A DNA stretch of 64,000 nucleotides from positions 1,612,001-1,676,000 of the forward strand of contig CP074390.1 of assembly GCA_022041995.1 (NCBI GenBank), read 5' to 3'. This document shows, one piece after another, positions 43,113-52,167 of the stretch. The position numbers were made by a program, and so were the translations under genes. How positions within the stretch are numbered: position 1 is the stretch's first letter; each line of letters starts with the position of its first letter. Below the pieces are notes generated by a model. That model was not told the DNA's origin and made no database searches. It was given only the letters and a program-made list of their open reading frames with translations. Origin of the DNA: Cupriavidus necator. Lineage in GTDB: Bacteria > Pseudomonadota > Gammaproteobacteria > Burkholderiales > Burkholderiaceae.

Positions 43113-44012
43113 TCAGGCGATGCGCGGATCCGGATATGAGGCCGCGCGCGCTGCCTGATACCAATCGAGGATCTGCTCTCCCGTCATGAAGGCGACGTCG
43201 TCGTGTTCCCGGATGTGCGCCAATGCCTCCCGGAAGTAGCGCAGGCGGTGTGGTGCGCCCATGATGTATGGATGCACGACCAGCGCCATCACGCGGGCCG
43301 AGTCCTTGGCATCGGCATAGAGTTGGTCGAACTGGTCGATGGCGCGGTCGCGATATTCGCTGGCCTTGTGATGCTGGATCAGCATCATCGCTACATCGTT
43401 GCACTCCTGCGTGTAGGGCACGTTCACAATGCGGCCGCCATCTCGCGTCCTCAGCTCCACGGGCTGATCGTCGAGCACCCAGTCGCACACATACTCGTAG
43501 CCTTGCTCTGCGAGAATGTCAGGCGTGTTCCAGGTCTCGGTGAGCCCCGGACCGAGCCAGCCGCGCGGGCGCTTGCCCGTGCAGGCGCGAATGGCCTCGG
43601 TGGTCTTTGCGATGTCGACCGCTTCGTCGGGCACCTTCTGCATGTTGCGCTGCCCATAGCCATGGCCGATGAACTCCCAGTTACGCGCCATCGCCGCCTT
43701 GGCGATAGGCTCGTAGGCGTTGATGGCCGAGCCGTTGATGGCGAGAGTGGCACGGATGCCGAGCTCGTCGATGACGTTCAGCATGCGCCAAAAGCCGACG
43801 CGGTTGCCGTACTCGTGCCAGGCCCAGTTCGGGATGTCTGGCATCGGCGAACCGCCCGCCGGAGGCGTGAGAACCGTGCGCGGCATGGTCTCGTTGATAT
43901 CCCATTCCTCAACATTGACGATGACCCAGACAGCCAGGCGCTTGCCGTCCGGCAGCGTCAGGGCGGGACGTTCGGAAATGGCCGAATATGCGATGCGTTC
44001 GAGTGGTTTCAT
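43113..44012 (-). CDS. Polysaccharide-deacetylase-fold amidase (PuuE/allantoinase-like)
   Basis: 299 residues. The NodB-type barrel of the PuuE group: LAVWVIVNVEEWDINE, GNRVGFWRMLNVIDELGIRATLAING, EFIGHGYGQRNM, PRGWLGPGLTETWNTPDILAEQGYEYVCDW, and LVVHPYIMGAPHRLRYF. PuuE-type enzymes hydrolyse cyclic amides such as allantoin without metal or with a single metal. Placed beside FAH-family and amidohydrolase genes, it probably opens a cyclic amide or imide ring. Allantoin itself is not implied because no other purine genes are nearby. Confidence 0.85.
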   Translation of the reverse strand: MKPLERIAYSAISERPALTLPDGKRLAVWVIVNVEEWDINETMPRTVLTPPAGGSPMPDIPNWAWHEYGNRVGFWRMLNVIDELGIRATLAINGSAINAYEPIAKAAMARNWEFIGHGYGQRNMQKVPDEAVDIAKTTEAIRACTGKRPRGWLGPGLTETWNTPDILAEQGYEYVCDWVLDDQPVELRTRDGGRIVNVPYTQECNDVAMMLIQHHKASEYRDRAIDQFDQLYADAKDSARVMALVVHPYIMGAPHRLRYFREALAHIREHDDVAFMTGEQILDWYQAARAASYPDPRIA

Positions 44013-44036
44013 GACGTGTTTCCTTTAACCCGGAGC

Positions 44037-44750
44037 TCAGACGATCTCGACCTGCAATGGCGCGAGTCCTTCAATACGGCCGGTCAGCCTGTCACCGCGC
44101 TGCACCGGACCAACGCCTTCTGGCGTGCCGGTAAAGATCAGATCGCCAGGAAGCAGGCGGTACTGCCTGGACAGCTCGCTGACGATTTCATGGACGTTCC
44201 AGATCATCTTCTCCAGGACCGAGCCCTGACGTACGTCGCCGTTTACCGCCAGGCTCAGTGTGCCCGAACGGAGATGGCCGACCGTCGCCACGGGATGGAT
44301 AGGGCCGCATGGCGCCGAATGGTCGAATGACTTGCCCAGCTCCCACGGCAGGCCGCGCTTGTTGCACTCGCGTTGGCGGTCCCGCCGCGTCATGTCAAGC
44401 CCTGCGGCATAGCCGAAGACATGATCCAGTGCCGTGTCCGGCGGCACGTCCGCCGCTTCGCTGCCGATGGCAACGACGAGTTCAAACTCGAACTGGAAGT
44501 CGTCTGTAAACGTCGGGTAGGGTACGCGTCCATCGGTCACAATGGCATCCGATGGTTTCTGGAAGAAGAATGGCGGGTCGCGTTCGTCACCCTCCCCCAT
44601 CTCCCGGATATGGGCAAGATAGTTGCGCCCCACGCAATAGACGCGACGCACCGGGAAGCGTTGATCACTGCCAATGACATCAATGAAGGCGGGGGTAACG
44701 CTCAGGACCTCGGTCGATTGCACGACGCTGTCCGCACTGACTCTAGGCAT
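44037..44750 (-). CDS. Fumarylacetoacetate hydrolase-family protein
   Basis: 237 residues of FAH C-terminal-domain type: VYCVGRNYLAHIREMG, PFFFQKPSDAIV, the metal ligands in FEFELVVAIG and the following GYAAGLDMTRRDRQ, and the C-terminus LIFTGTPEGVGPVQRGD. Relatives include maleylpyruvate and acylpyruvate hydrolases, oxaloacetate decarboxylases and 2-keto-acid hydratases. It is the first gene of the minus-strand operon and is divergent from an AraC regulator. It probably cleaves a diketo or keto acid produced downstream of ring opening. Confidence 0.88.
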   Translation of the reverse strand: MPRVSADSVVQSTEVLSVTPAFIDVIGSDQRFPVRRVYCVGRNYLAHIREMGEGDERDPPFFFQKPSDAIVTDGRVPYPTFTDDFQFEFELVVAIGSEAADVPPDTALDHVFGYAAGLDMTRRDRQRECNKRGLPWELGKSFDHSAPCGPIHPVATVGHLRSGTLSLAVNGDVRQGSVLEKMIWNVHEIVSELSRQYRLLPGDLIFTGTPEGVGPVQRGDRLTGRIEGLAPLQVEIV

Positions 44751-44876
44751 AAGGATTGTCTCTGTGTAAGATTATTGAACGGTGTGGCTAGAGTTTAGAG
44801 AGGAGGTCGTTCGGCCTCAACGCACAGGCTTGCGAAAAGATGCGCAATCCTTACGATCCTTTGCCCCGACGTTTCC

Positions 44877-45857
44877 ATGTACCGAGCGAACTCGAACGAC
44901 CCGCTGCTGTCCCTCCACCATGACGGCAAGAGGGGGGCTGCCATCCGGAACTACACCATGGCGGCCCGGGCGCAGAGCGCCTACTTTGGCATCCACGATC
45001 AGAGCAACTGCCTGCCGAATCCGGTGCCGCACCGTCACGAGTATTTCCAGATCTACGTCAACACGCTAGGCGAGACCACTCACTACATTGGGGGCCAGCA
45101 GCGGCCCATTCGCGCCGGCACCGTAAGCTTCGTCCTGCCGTTCCTGGTTCACTACATTCCGAATGTAGCGGACGGTAAATTCCACGTGATCAACATCAGC
45201 AAAGAGTATTTGCTGCCGTCGCTTAATCTCGATGTCTTCGAGTTGTCGGAAGTGCCGCTCGCGCGCGCCCCTGAACTTGCCCCTTTCCGCTTTCAGCATT
45301 GCCTGGATTTCCAGTTCGATGAACCGGACACGCACTACCTTCAGGAGCTTTGCGAGCGCATGGCGCAAGAACCCCGGCAATCGCCCAGTGACGATACGGC
45401 CAGCAACTTGCTGATCCGCAGCCACTTGCTAAATCTGATTGGCATGGTGTGGCGACGCCACGGTGACAAGATGCGTCTTTGCGAGGCCAAGGGGATGTTG
45501 CTGCAGTCGTACAAGCAGTCCGTGCTGCGCTGCATTCGCTATATCATCCAAAACCTTGCGCAGGAACTGACCTTGGGCGACGCTGCGCAGGCCAGCCATG
45601 TATCAGCAACACACCTGGCTCATCTTCTGAAGAGCGAAACCGGAAAGACCTTTCTGGAGATCGTGACTGAAAGGCGGATCGAGCGGGCAAAGACTTTGCT
45701 GCTTTTCACATCGGCCTCGGCCGCAGAGATTGGGCAAAGCACGGGATTCGGCGAACCGAATAACTTTGCCAGGCGTTTTCGGCAGATCGTAGGTTCGACC
45801 CCTTTGGCATATCGACGCCAATTCCAGGGTGTGGGCGCGCGAACCTGGGTTGAGTAA
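44877..45857 (+). CDS. AraC-family transcriptional regulator
   Basis: 326 residues. An N-terminal cupin (NPVPHRHEYFQIYVNTLGETTHYIGG, RAGTVSFVLPFLVHYIP) precedes the C-terminal HTH pair: LTLGDAAQASHVSATHLAHLLKSETGKTF and SASAAEIGQSTGFGEPNNFARRFRQIVGSTPLAYRRQ, noted by FGEPNNFARRFRQIVG. The cupin suggests an aromatic or ring carboxylate effector. It is divergent from the FAH-deacetylase-MFS-amidohydrolase operon, with 126 bp between, and is its probable activator. The start ATG 44877 lacks a strong ribosome site. Confidence 0.88.
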   Translation: MYRANSNDPLLSLHHDGKRGAAIRNYTMAARAQSAYFGIHDQSNCLPNPVPHRHEYFQIYVNTLGETTHYIGGQQRPIRAGTVSFVLPFLVHYIPNVADGKFHVINISKEYLLPSLNLDVFELSEVPLARAPELAPFRFQHCLDFQFDEPDTHYLQELCERMAQEPRQSPSDDTASNLLIRSHLLNLIGMVWRRHGDKMRLCEAKGMLLQSYKQSVLRCIRYIIQNLAQELTLGDAAQASHVSATHLAHLLKSETGKTFLEIVTERRIERAKTLLLFTSASAAEIGQSTGFGEPNNFARRFRQIVGSTPLAYRRQFQGVGARTWVE

Positions 45858-45986
45858 GCCCATCTGTCAAAAGATATCGCACGAGCTTTCGGCGGAGCGG
45901 CCATAAACTACCTGCAGGTCTTGCCTGGCCCGCTCACAGGCCTAAAGGTATGGCTCGCCGCTTCCTCAGCCTGATCCCCGTCCCGT

Positions 45987-46679
45987 TCAGCGCCGTTGCA
46001 GGCCGCCCGACTTGTGCTTCCTGACCGCACGCAGCACCAGGCCCGCCAGCACCGCGACGACCGCCAGGATGCCGACCGCGATGAAGAAGGGTAGGGGCCG
46101 GTCGATTGCCAGGCTCTCCCCGGCGACGACGATACCAAACGCATAGCCCGCTTCGGCGATGGCCATCGCGGCCAGGAATTTCCGGAAGGGGTAATGCATG
46201 GAGCCGAACAGATAACCGGGAATTTCCGACGGAACCGCGATACAGAACAGCAGCACCGCCCAGAACTTCATGCGCTGCGACACGTAGTCCTGGTACTTCG
46301 CCAGCTTGTCCGCGTAACCACTACGGGCGAGCAATGGATAGGCCAGGCGGCCGATGCCGAAGGCGGCAGCAGCGCCCAGCAGCCAGCCGCCCCAGAGCAG
46401 AACAACGGTGAGCGGCTTGCCCCAGACCTCGGTGGCCGGCGGCACCAGGACCACGCTCGAGGCGAAGGCGAGCATGGCAGACACGGCCGAGAACAGGAAG
46501 AAGACCAGTGCGCCTGCCCCGGGGTGCTGTTCCATCGTTGCCCGCGCCCAATCGATGGCCTGGTCGGCGAAGCCCTTGAACGGAGGCGACAGGACGACCA
46601 AGCCGATTAGTACTGCCACGGTGCCGACTGCAAGCCAGAACCAGATGGCGTGCCGATTGACAGACAATTTGTTCACCAT
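45987..46679 (-). CDS. VTT-domain (TVP38/TMEM64, DedA-like) membrane protein
   Basis: 230 residues. The N-terminal membrane segment IWFWLAVGTVAVLIGLVVLS is followed by a VTT domain: FFLFSAVSAMLAFASSVVLVP, WGGWLLGAAAAFGIGRLAY, then a cytoplasmic loop and AVLLFCIAVPSEIPGYLFGSMHYPFRKFLAAMAIAEAGYAF. The domain is shared with DedA proteins, now linked to lipid scrambling and membrane homeostasis. A last segment, FFIAVGILAVVAVLAGLVL, precedes a basic tail. No neighbour suggests a specific role. Confidence 0.85.
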   Translation of the reverse strand: MVNKLSVNRHAIWFWLAVGTVAVLIGLVVLSPPFKGFADQAIDWARATMEQHPGAGALVFFLFSAVSAMLAFASSVVLVPPATEVWGKPLTVVLLWGGWLLGAAAAFGIGRLAYPLLARSGYADKLAKYQDYVSQRMKFWAVLLFCIAVPSEIPGYLFGSMHYPFRKFLAAMAIAEAGYAFGIVVAGESLAIDRPLPFFIAVGILAVVAVLAGLVLRAVRKHKSGGLQRR

Positions 46680-46779
46680 ACGAAATTAGAACCGCGGGCC
46701 GGGCCAAAGTTTCGAGGTGAATCTCCAAGGCCGGGGCCGCGACACACCCGAATGCGACGCGCCCGGCCCCGACCCCGCC

Positions 46780-46881
46780 TCAGACTCTCAGCTTCAGCCC
46801 GGTCTTCTTGACGAAGCTGTGCCAGCGCTCGTATTGCTCGCGCCCGTTGCGTGCCTTGTCGGACGGCGCCGGTGCGGTCAG
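46780..46881 (-). other. In-frame coding tail after the sulfatase stop (probable frameshifted 3' end)
   Basis: In the frame one base away from the sulfatase, the sequence reads RLTAPAPSDKARNGREQY, then ERWHSFVKKTGLKLRV and stop at 46780. It has high G/C at third positions and looks like the natural C-terminus of a soluble enzyme. The sulfatase itself stops at 46878 just after TAETMSGA. A missing base near 46880 (GGGCGCC for GGGCCGCC) would join the two and lengthen the sulfatase by about 33 residues. This is inference from codon usage and position. Confidence 0.5.
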
Positions 46882-48680
46882 GCGCCCGACATCGTTTCCG
46901 CAGTGACTTCCCATCCTGCGTCAATGCCACCGGGCAGCATTTGGCCACGGTCCTCGCCAACCTCGGCCTCAATCAGCTGATTCAGCTTTTCGTTCATGGC
47001 GACAAGTAGTTCCCGTTGCTTTTCGCCTGCCGCCAGGTTGTTCATCTCGAAGGGATCGGTCTGCAGATCGTACAGCTCAACGTCGTTGAACCGGTAGAGC
47101 TCCTCCAGGGTCTTCGGCTTGTTATGCTGCTTGGGAGAAAAGTACCGTGCAAAGCTGTAGCGTCCATCGTAGACCGAACGCACCGCGCCGCGCTTCATCA
47201 GGTCCGGACGGATACCGGCCTGCTTGAGCTGGTCGGGCTTGCCACCGGCCTGCATATGGGCAACAGCCTTGAAAAGATAATCGCCATCCAGGTAGGCCAG
47301 CATGTTGTAGCAGAACAGCGCACCATCGCGAATGGCATTCGCTTCGGCTGCGTCAGGCTTGGCCAGCAAGCGGGAAAAATCCTTTCCCGGCAATCCCTTG
47401 ACGATGGCTGCGCGCTTTTCAATCGAGACACCAGTCAATGCAACCAGGGTGGGCGCGATGTCCAGATGTGAGGTGACGGCGCGACACTGCTTTCCACCGT
47501 GATAGGCGGGATGGGCAATGACCAACGGCACGTTGTTCTGCTCCCGATAGGAGACGGCGCCTTTTGCATGGAGCTGGTGGGCACCGTCCATGTCACCGTG
47601 ATCCGATGTCAGGACGACGATGGTCTTGTCGGAAAGCCCTGCAGCATCAAGCGCGGCCAATACGGCAGCGATATTCCGGTCGACATCCCGCATGCAGTTC
47701 AGGTAATAGTTGTGCCGCCGGTGCCAGCGCGCGTCTTCATTTGGAATGGCTCCGACCATGGCGTCATGCGAGCGCAGGAAATCGCGGTGTGCCGCAGGGC
47801 GCCCCGGCGCGTCAAGCGCCTGTTTCCGGCTTGCCGGCAACATGAATTGCCACTGCTTGCCGTATAGCGGGTCGGCCGGGTCGCGCGCGACATGTGCGAG
47901 GCCGCGCGTTGCCTGAACCTCCGTGCCGGGCGCGTCGGTGTCGTAGAACATCACGTCGTGCGGGTTGACGAGGTTGACGGCCAGGAACCATGGCTTTCCC
48001 TGTGCCGCCAGCTCACTCCCTTTTCCGCGCAGCCAGCTCACACCCATTGCAGCAATCACCCCGTCGTGCAGGTACCCACCGCTGGTGTGGGCAATAATGT
48101 CGCCGATTCCGATGTAGTCGGAAAAGCCATAGGCTTCCATTTCCTGAGTGAAGATCCTGGTTGGCGAGCCAAGCTTGTTGACGGTCTCGAATTCCTTGGT
48201 GAGATGCCACTTGCCTTTGTACGCGGTGTAATAGCCGGCGTCACGAAGCATGTCACCGAGCGTCCGTATTTCTGTTGACATGCTGCCAATCCACGGGAAG
48301 TTCGTGTTGTCGAACATCCGGGTGTGCTGGATGTGCTGGCCCGTGTATAGAACTGAGCGGGACGGGGTGCAAACACACGAATTTATGCGGTGATTGACAA
48401 ATGTCGTACCGCGCTTCATCAAGCGTTCATGTGCAGGTAGGCCGTAACCCCTGGGCAACTCGCCAGGTTGGAAGTAGCGTTCCTGGTCAACCAGGATAAA
48501 CAGGATGTTGTACGGTCCCGATGCCAGGCTCCCAGCGGCTTGGGCCGCGTCGCTTGCCCCGGTTGGCGCATCCCTGGCATCCGCGCCATCGCCAAGACCC
48601 AATGCCATGGCCCCAACCCCGGTAGCCAGGAGGAAATCGCGCCGTGTCAATGTGCTGCCAGGCTTGTTGTCGTTGCTCAT
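46878..48680 (-). CDS. Tat-exported sulfatase (formylglycine type)
   Basis: 600 residues from ATG 48680 (GGGAGAAG upstream); longer open frame upstream is ignored. The N-terminus STLTRRDFLLATGVGAMALG is a twin-arginine signal. The alkaline-phosphatase-like fold includes NILFILVDQERYFQPGE (metal Asp), then the sulfatase motif CTPSRSVLYTG, whose Cys104 would be converted to formylglycine, and VVLTSDHGDMDGAHQL with the metal Asp-His pair. It hydrolyses a sulfate ester or acts as a phosphonate hydrolase relative. No formylglycine-generating enzyme gene lies in the window. The C-terminus may be frameshifted. Confidence 0.9.
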   Translation of the reverse strand: MSNDNKPGSTLTRRDFLLATGVGAMALGLGDGADARDAPTGASDAAQAAGSLASGPYNILFILVDQERYFQPGELPRGYGLPAHERLMKRGTTFVNHRINSCVCTPSRSVLYTGQHIQHTRMFDNTNFPWIGSMSTEIRTLGDMLRDAGYYTAYKGKWHLTKEFETVNKLGSPTRIFTQEMEAYGFSDYIGIGDIIAHTSGGYLHDGVIAAMGVSWLRGKGSELAAQGKPWFLAVNLVNPHDVMFYDTDAPGTEVQATRGLAHVARDPADPLYGKQWQFMLPASRKQALDAPGRPAAHRDFLRSHDAMVGAIPNEDARWHRRHNYYLNCMRDVDRNIAAVLAALDAAGLSDKTIVVLTSDHGDMDGAHQLHAKGAVSYREQNNVPLVIAHPAYHGGKQCRAVTSHLDIAPTLVALTGVSIEKRAAIVKGLPGKDFSRLLAKPDAAEANAIRDGALFCYNMLAYLDGDYLFKAVAHMQAGGKPDQLKQAGIRPDLMKRGAVRSVYDGRYSFARYFSPKQHNKPKTLEELYRFNDVELYDLQTDPFEMNNLAAGEKQRELLVAMNEKLNQLIEAEVGEDRGQMLPGGIDAGWEVTAETMSGA

Positions 48681-49036
48681 TGGCTTCTCCCTGCCAGTTT
48701 GCGCGGCCCATGGCGGATGGACGCTGTGCTGCTGCAGGCCCGCCCAAGCATGCGTAAGACAGTCTAGCAAGCACATTTTCTGCCGCCAAGGAAGGGCGCG
48801 GAGCCGGCAGGAGGCGATGGTTGGCAACCACACACATTCGTGGTTTCGCGCACAAGGTCCTTGCTGACCGCGTCGTTATTCACCAGGAATTCTGTTGGGC
48901 GCAGTTGCCATGCAGCGCCCACGGGGCGGTTCAGGATAGCGTCCGCTAGGGACCCTTCTCAGGCAGTCGAACTACGTTTAGCAGATGACCGGAGTGCGGA
49001 CAAAATTCCCGACACCCTGGGACCGGGTTTGGTGGT
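48681..49036. other. Intergenic stretch, no gene recognised
   Basis: No start/ribosome-site pair, repeat or terminator could be supported. It carries the promoter side of the sulfatase gene and the 3' side of the gene ending at 49037. Confidence 0.5.
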
Positions 49037-50431
49037 TCACGAAATATCCTCGATGGGATCTTGTTGCGAGCGAATCTCCTCGGGACTAAGGACGATATAG
49101 CCCAGAGACTTCAGCAACTGCACCGCCTCCAGCTCTGCGTCCAGGTACACCGGCCGTTCCGGGCGGCGCGGGCGTGGCGCGGGCGGCAGCCATGCGGTGC
49201 TGGCTTGCGCGGCGGGCGCTGCCTGGCCGTCAGGCCATCGCGCGGTCAGGATGCGGCAATGCTCCAGGTTGGGCTTCCAGGCGACGTCCACGGCGGCATT
49301 GAATCTTGCGGTGCAAAGCCGCAAGCGCTTCAGTGCCTTCAGCCAGTTGACGAAAGCATCGCGCTCCAGTGGCTGGTAACCCTGCAGCAAGGTAGCCAGG
49401 CTGTCCTGCGCAGTGGCGCCGTCGGCTGCCTGGTCGTCTTCGAGCAGGGCAAGCTCAAGCGCCACGTGCTGGCGGCCGTCCTGGTCATAGATCGCGCAGT
49501 CGGCGTCCAGCACGCCTTCGCGCAGCAGCTCGCACAGCAATACCCAGGCCCTTGGATTCTTGTCGAGCCGGCCTTCGAGGGTCGGGTCGATCTGGCCAAG
49601 AATGTCCGGGATGGGGCGCGCCTCGCCTGACTGGATGGCCAGGGCGAATGCCATCGCGTTGTCGGACGGCCTGGCACCGCTTGCCCGCATCTGCAATGAC
49701 GTTTCCCAGAGTTCGCGGATTTCTGCCGCAGTATCCACGGCGTGCATCCATGCATAGTCCTCCAGGCCCGCGCACAGCCTGCGCGCGGGCCTGGCCAGCT
49801 GGCCGGCCAGCGTCTTGATAACACCCGTGCAATGCGCGCAGCGGCATTCCAGGCGGCCCGCATGCAGGAAACCGGCGTACAGCCGTTCCTGGTGTCCGCA
49901 GTGTGCGCATTCGAGTGAAAAGCCGCCTTGCCGTGCCGGCCGCTGCGAGGCGAGCAGCCCGTCGACCTGATAGTGCGCCAGTCCGTCGCAGCACGGGCAG
50001 ATCCATTGCAGCTTGTGCGCGCCGTCCCGAGGCCGCGCTTTCCGGTCGAACTGGCGCTCGAGGGCGCTGCGCGGAATGCCCTGCGCGCGCCCGACCACAT
50101 CTGCGCAGTAGCGCCAATAGCAGTACGAGTGGGCGGCAGCGGCGATCTCCGGCGTGAGGCGCTGCAAGTCCGGCAGCAGGCGGGGGCTGCGCCGGATCTC
50201 GTCGGCCATCGCATCGATCAGCGCTGGCCCGCCCGGCATCACTGCCTCAAGTGCCGCGCGGCTCTGTTCCAGGAAATCGGGCACGTAGACCCGGCGGATG
50301 TAGTCCTCGTTCTCGAGCCAGAGCAAGTGGCCGGGGAGGGCTTCCAGTACGTCAACCCCTTCCCTGACTTCCGACATGCCGGCGCAGGCGAGAAACGTGA
50401 ACGGCTTACTGAACAGGAAGGCGTCTGTCAT
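49037..50431 (-). CDS. Unrecognised 464-residue protein with three CxxC-type clusters
   Basis: I do not recognise the family. From the probable start ATG 50431 (TDAFLFSKPFTFLACAG), the N-terminal half is helical with YCYWRYCADVVGRAQGIPRSAL. The centre has ICPCCDGLAHYQV, LECAHCGHQERLY and CRCAHCTGVI, which could form two zinc ribbons. A 40-residue tail is Pro/Arg-rich (LPPAPRPRRPERPVY), and the very C-terminus has LEAVQLLKSLGYIVLSPEEI. No ribosome site is obvious and the frame remains open upstream. Zinc ribbons suggest nucleic-acid or partner binding. It stands alone, with long non-coding DNA on both sides. Confidence 0.7.
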   Translation of the reverse strand: MTDAFLFSKPFTFLACAGMSEVREGVDVLEALPGHLLWLENEDYIRRVYVPDFLEQSRAALEAVMPGGPALIDAMADEIRRSPRLLPDLQRLTPEIAAAAHSYCYWRYCADVVGRAQGIPRSALERQFDRKARPRDGAHKLQWICPCCDGLAHYQVDGLLASQRPARQGGFSLECAHCGHQERLYAGFLHAGRLECRCAHCTGVIKTLAGQLARPARRLCAGLEDYAWMHAVDTAAEIRELWETSLQMRASGARPSDNAMAFALAIQSGEARPIPDILGQIDPTLEGRLDKNPRAWVLLCELLREGVLDADCAIYDQDGRQHVALELALLEDDQAADGATAQDSLATLLQGYQPLERDAFVNWLKALKRLRLCTARFNAAVDVAWKPNLEHCRILTARWPDGQAAPAAQASTAWLPPAPRPRRPERPVYLDAELEAVQLLKSLGYIVLSPEEIRSQQDPIEDIS

Positions 50432-51044
50432 GTTGTCGTCAACGGAGTGTCCCGCCCACGAGCTGGCAACATGCCTCGTGTGCGAAGGTCCCACCCCGTG
50501 ATTCGGCCAAGGCAAACGCACGGAAGGCGCAGTCCTGATGGCGCTATCCGTGCTGGGGGTCTTGCCCCTTCTTGTTTTCAGATCCGCCTGGGATCCGTGC
50601 GGATTTTGCATCTGCCGCATTGGACAGCATAGGCGAACCTGGCGCCTCGTTACAGAGGAATTCCTTTTCTTGACGCAGGCACTCACGCATGCACGAGATC
50701 GTGCGGGACAGTAGTTCGCCCACGGTAGTGGACGTTTTCATCGAGCAGGGGCCGGACGCTGCATGGCGCTTTCCGTCCCCTGCTGCCGGTCAAACCGCCG
50801 GAGAAGGGATCATTGTTGGAGCGTGTCCTCCGGGGCGTCCGTCCTCCCAGCCCCCGGCTTTGCCGAGAGTCGACCCGCGGGTATCCACTGCGCGCCGCCC
50901 AGTCAGCCCGCGGGCGTCGTGCCCATGCAGCGAGGTGTCCACCCCGCATGTTGCAGGACAGGGGAGTGACCTGTGGTGCCTTTCTGAGTCCGCTACCCAT
51001 GGTCGGATGCTCCAAGTTGACTGAACGCCAGTATTCGGCCGCGT
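50432..51044. other. Intergenic stretch of about 600 bp, no gene recognised
   Basis: Short open frames on both strands lack ribosome sites and family resemblance. The right part leads into the palindromic operators of the D-threonate operon. Confidence 0.5.
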
Positions 51045-51065
51045 ATTTGATCTTTTCGATCACAT
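51045..51065. promoter_or_regulatory. 21-bp imperfect palindrome, operator copy 1 of the permease-kinase-PdxA2 operon
   Basis: Left arm ATTTGATC, centre TTTT, right arm CGATCACAT. It matches the central 21 bp of the site at 51114-51136 at 18 positions, with centres exactly 70 bp apart. The DeoR-family protein at 54538 is the likely binder. Confidence 0.6.
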
Positions 51066-51113
51066 AAATGATTGAACTAGTCAAATTCAATCCGCTGCAC
51101 TACACTTCGATGG

Positions 51114-51136
51114 CATTTGATCGATTCGATCAAATG
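51114..51136. promoter_or_regulatory. 23-bp perfect palindrome, operator copy 2
   Basis: The arms CATTTGATCGA and TCGATCAAATG flank a single central T. It lies 48 bp upstream of the permease start, probably over or just after the transcription start, where binding would repress. Two sites 70 bp apart allow DNA looping. Confidence 0.65.
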
Positions 51137-51183
51137 TTTGCTCGAAACATACAAGGCCGCATCCTCAGCGGCAGGAGACAACC

Positions 51184-52167
51184 ATGCAGATTTCTATCAA
51201 ACGCGCCATCGAGCGCGTGCCCGGCGGCATGATGATCGTGCCACTGCTGATCGGTTCGCTCGTTGCCACGTTCGCGCCGGATGGGCCGAAGTTCTTTGGA
51301 TCGTTTACCGGCGCGCTCTTTACGGGTGCCCTGCCCATCCTCGCGGTGTTCTATGTCTGCATGGGCGCAAGCATCAACATCAAGGCCACGCCTTACATTC
51401 TCAAGAAGGGCGGCGTGTTGTTCGGCACCAAGGTAGGCACGGCCATGGTGTTGGGCGTGATCATGGGGCACTTCCTGGGCGAGGCGCCGATCAGTGCCGG
51501 AATGTTTGCCGGCCTGTCGACGCTCGCCGTGGTGGCCGCGATGAACGACACCAACGGCGGCCTGTACATGGCGCTGATGGGCCAGTACGGCAAGCCTGAA
51601 GACGTGGGCGCCTACAGCATCATGTCGCTCGAGTCCGGCCCGTTCCTGACGATGGTGACGCTGGGCGTGGCGGGTTTGTCCGCGTTCCCATGGCCGACGA
51701 TGGTCGGCAGCATCCTTCCGCTCATGCTCGGCATGTTGCTGGGCAACCTGGATCGGGAGATGCGTGACTTCCTGGGTAAGGCCGTGCCGGTCATGATCCC
51801 CTTTTTCGCGCTGGCGCTGGGCGCTGGCCTGGACCTGCACAAGGTCTGGCAGGCGGGCATGCTGGGCCTCGGCCTTGGTGTTGCCGTGGTGGCCGTCACC
51901 GGCTGCGCGCTGTACTTCGCTGACCGCCTCACCGGCGGCACCGGTGTGGCAGGTGTCGCGGCCGCCAGCACCGCCGGCAATGCCGCCGCCGTGCCGACGC
52001 TGGTAGCGGCGGCTAATCCGGTCTACGCGGAATCGGCCAAGGGCGCCACGATCCTGGTGGCCGCCTGCGTGGTGGTCACCGCCGTACTGACGCCGTTGGT
52101 GACCGCCTGGGTCGCCCGCCGCGTGGCGGGCAAGGAAGCCGAGGCGTTGGTGAGGACCGCCGCATGA
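51184..52167 (+). CDS. KdgT-family sugar-acid permease
   Basis: 327 residues, membrane protein of the 2-keto-3-deoxygluconate permease family: RVPGGMMIVPLLIGSLVATFAP, GALPILAVFYVCMGASINIKATP, AAMNDTNGGLYMALMGQYG, and AAASTAGNAAAVPTLVAAA. About ten hydrophobic segments. KdgT imports 2-keto-3-deoxygluconate in E. coli; in this operon the substrate is more likely D-threonate or another four-carbon sugar acid. It starts 48 bp after a perfect palindrome (GGCAGGAGACAACC ribosome region) and overlaps the kinase gene by ATGA. Confidence 0.9.
   Translation: MQISIKRAIERVPGGMMIVPLLIGSLVATFAPDGPKFFGSFTGALFTGALPILAVFYVCMGASINIKATPYILKKGGVLFGTKVGTAMVLGVIMGHFLGEAPISAGMFAGLSTLAVVAAMNDTNGGLYMALMGQYGKPEDVGAYSIMSLESGPFLTMVTLGVAGLSAFPWPTMVGSILPLMLGMLLGNLDREMRDFLGKAVPVMIPFFALALGAGLDLHKVWQAGMLGLGLGVAVVAVTGCALYFADRLTGGTGVAGVAAASTAGNAAAVPTLVAAANPVYAESAKGATILVAACVVVTAVLTPLVTAWVARRVAGKEAEALVRTAA

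Noticed and set aside
50689..51024. Short plus- and minus-strand frames in the gap before the permease
   Set aside because: Pro/Ser/Arg-rich translations with no ribosome site.
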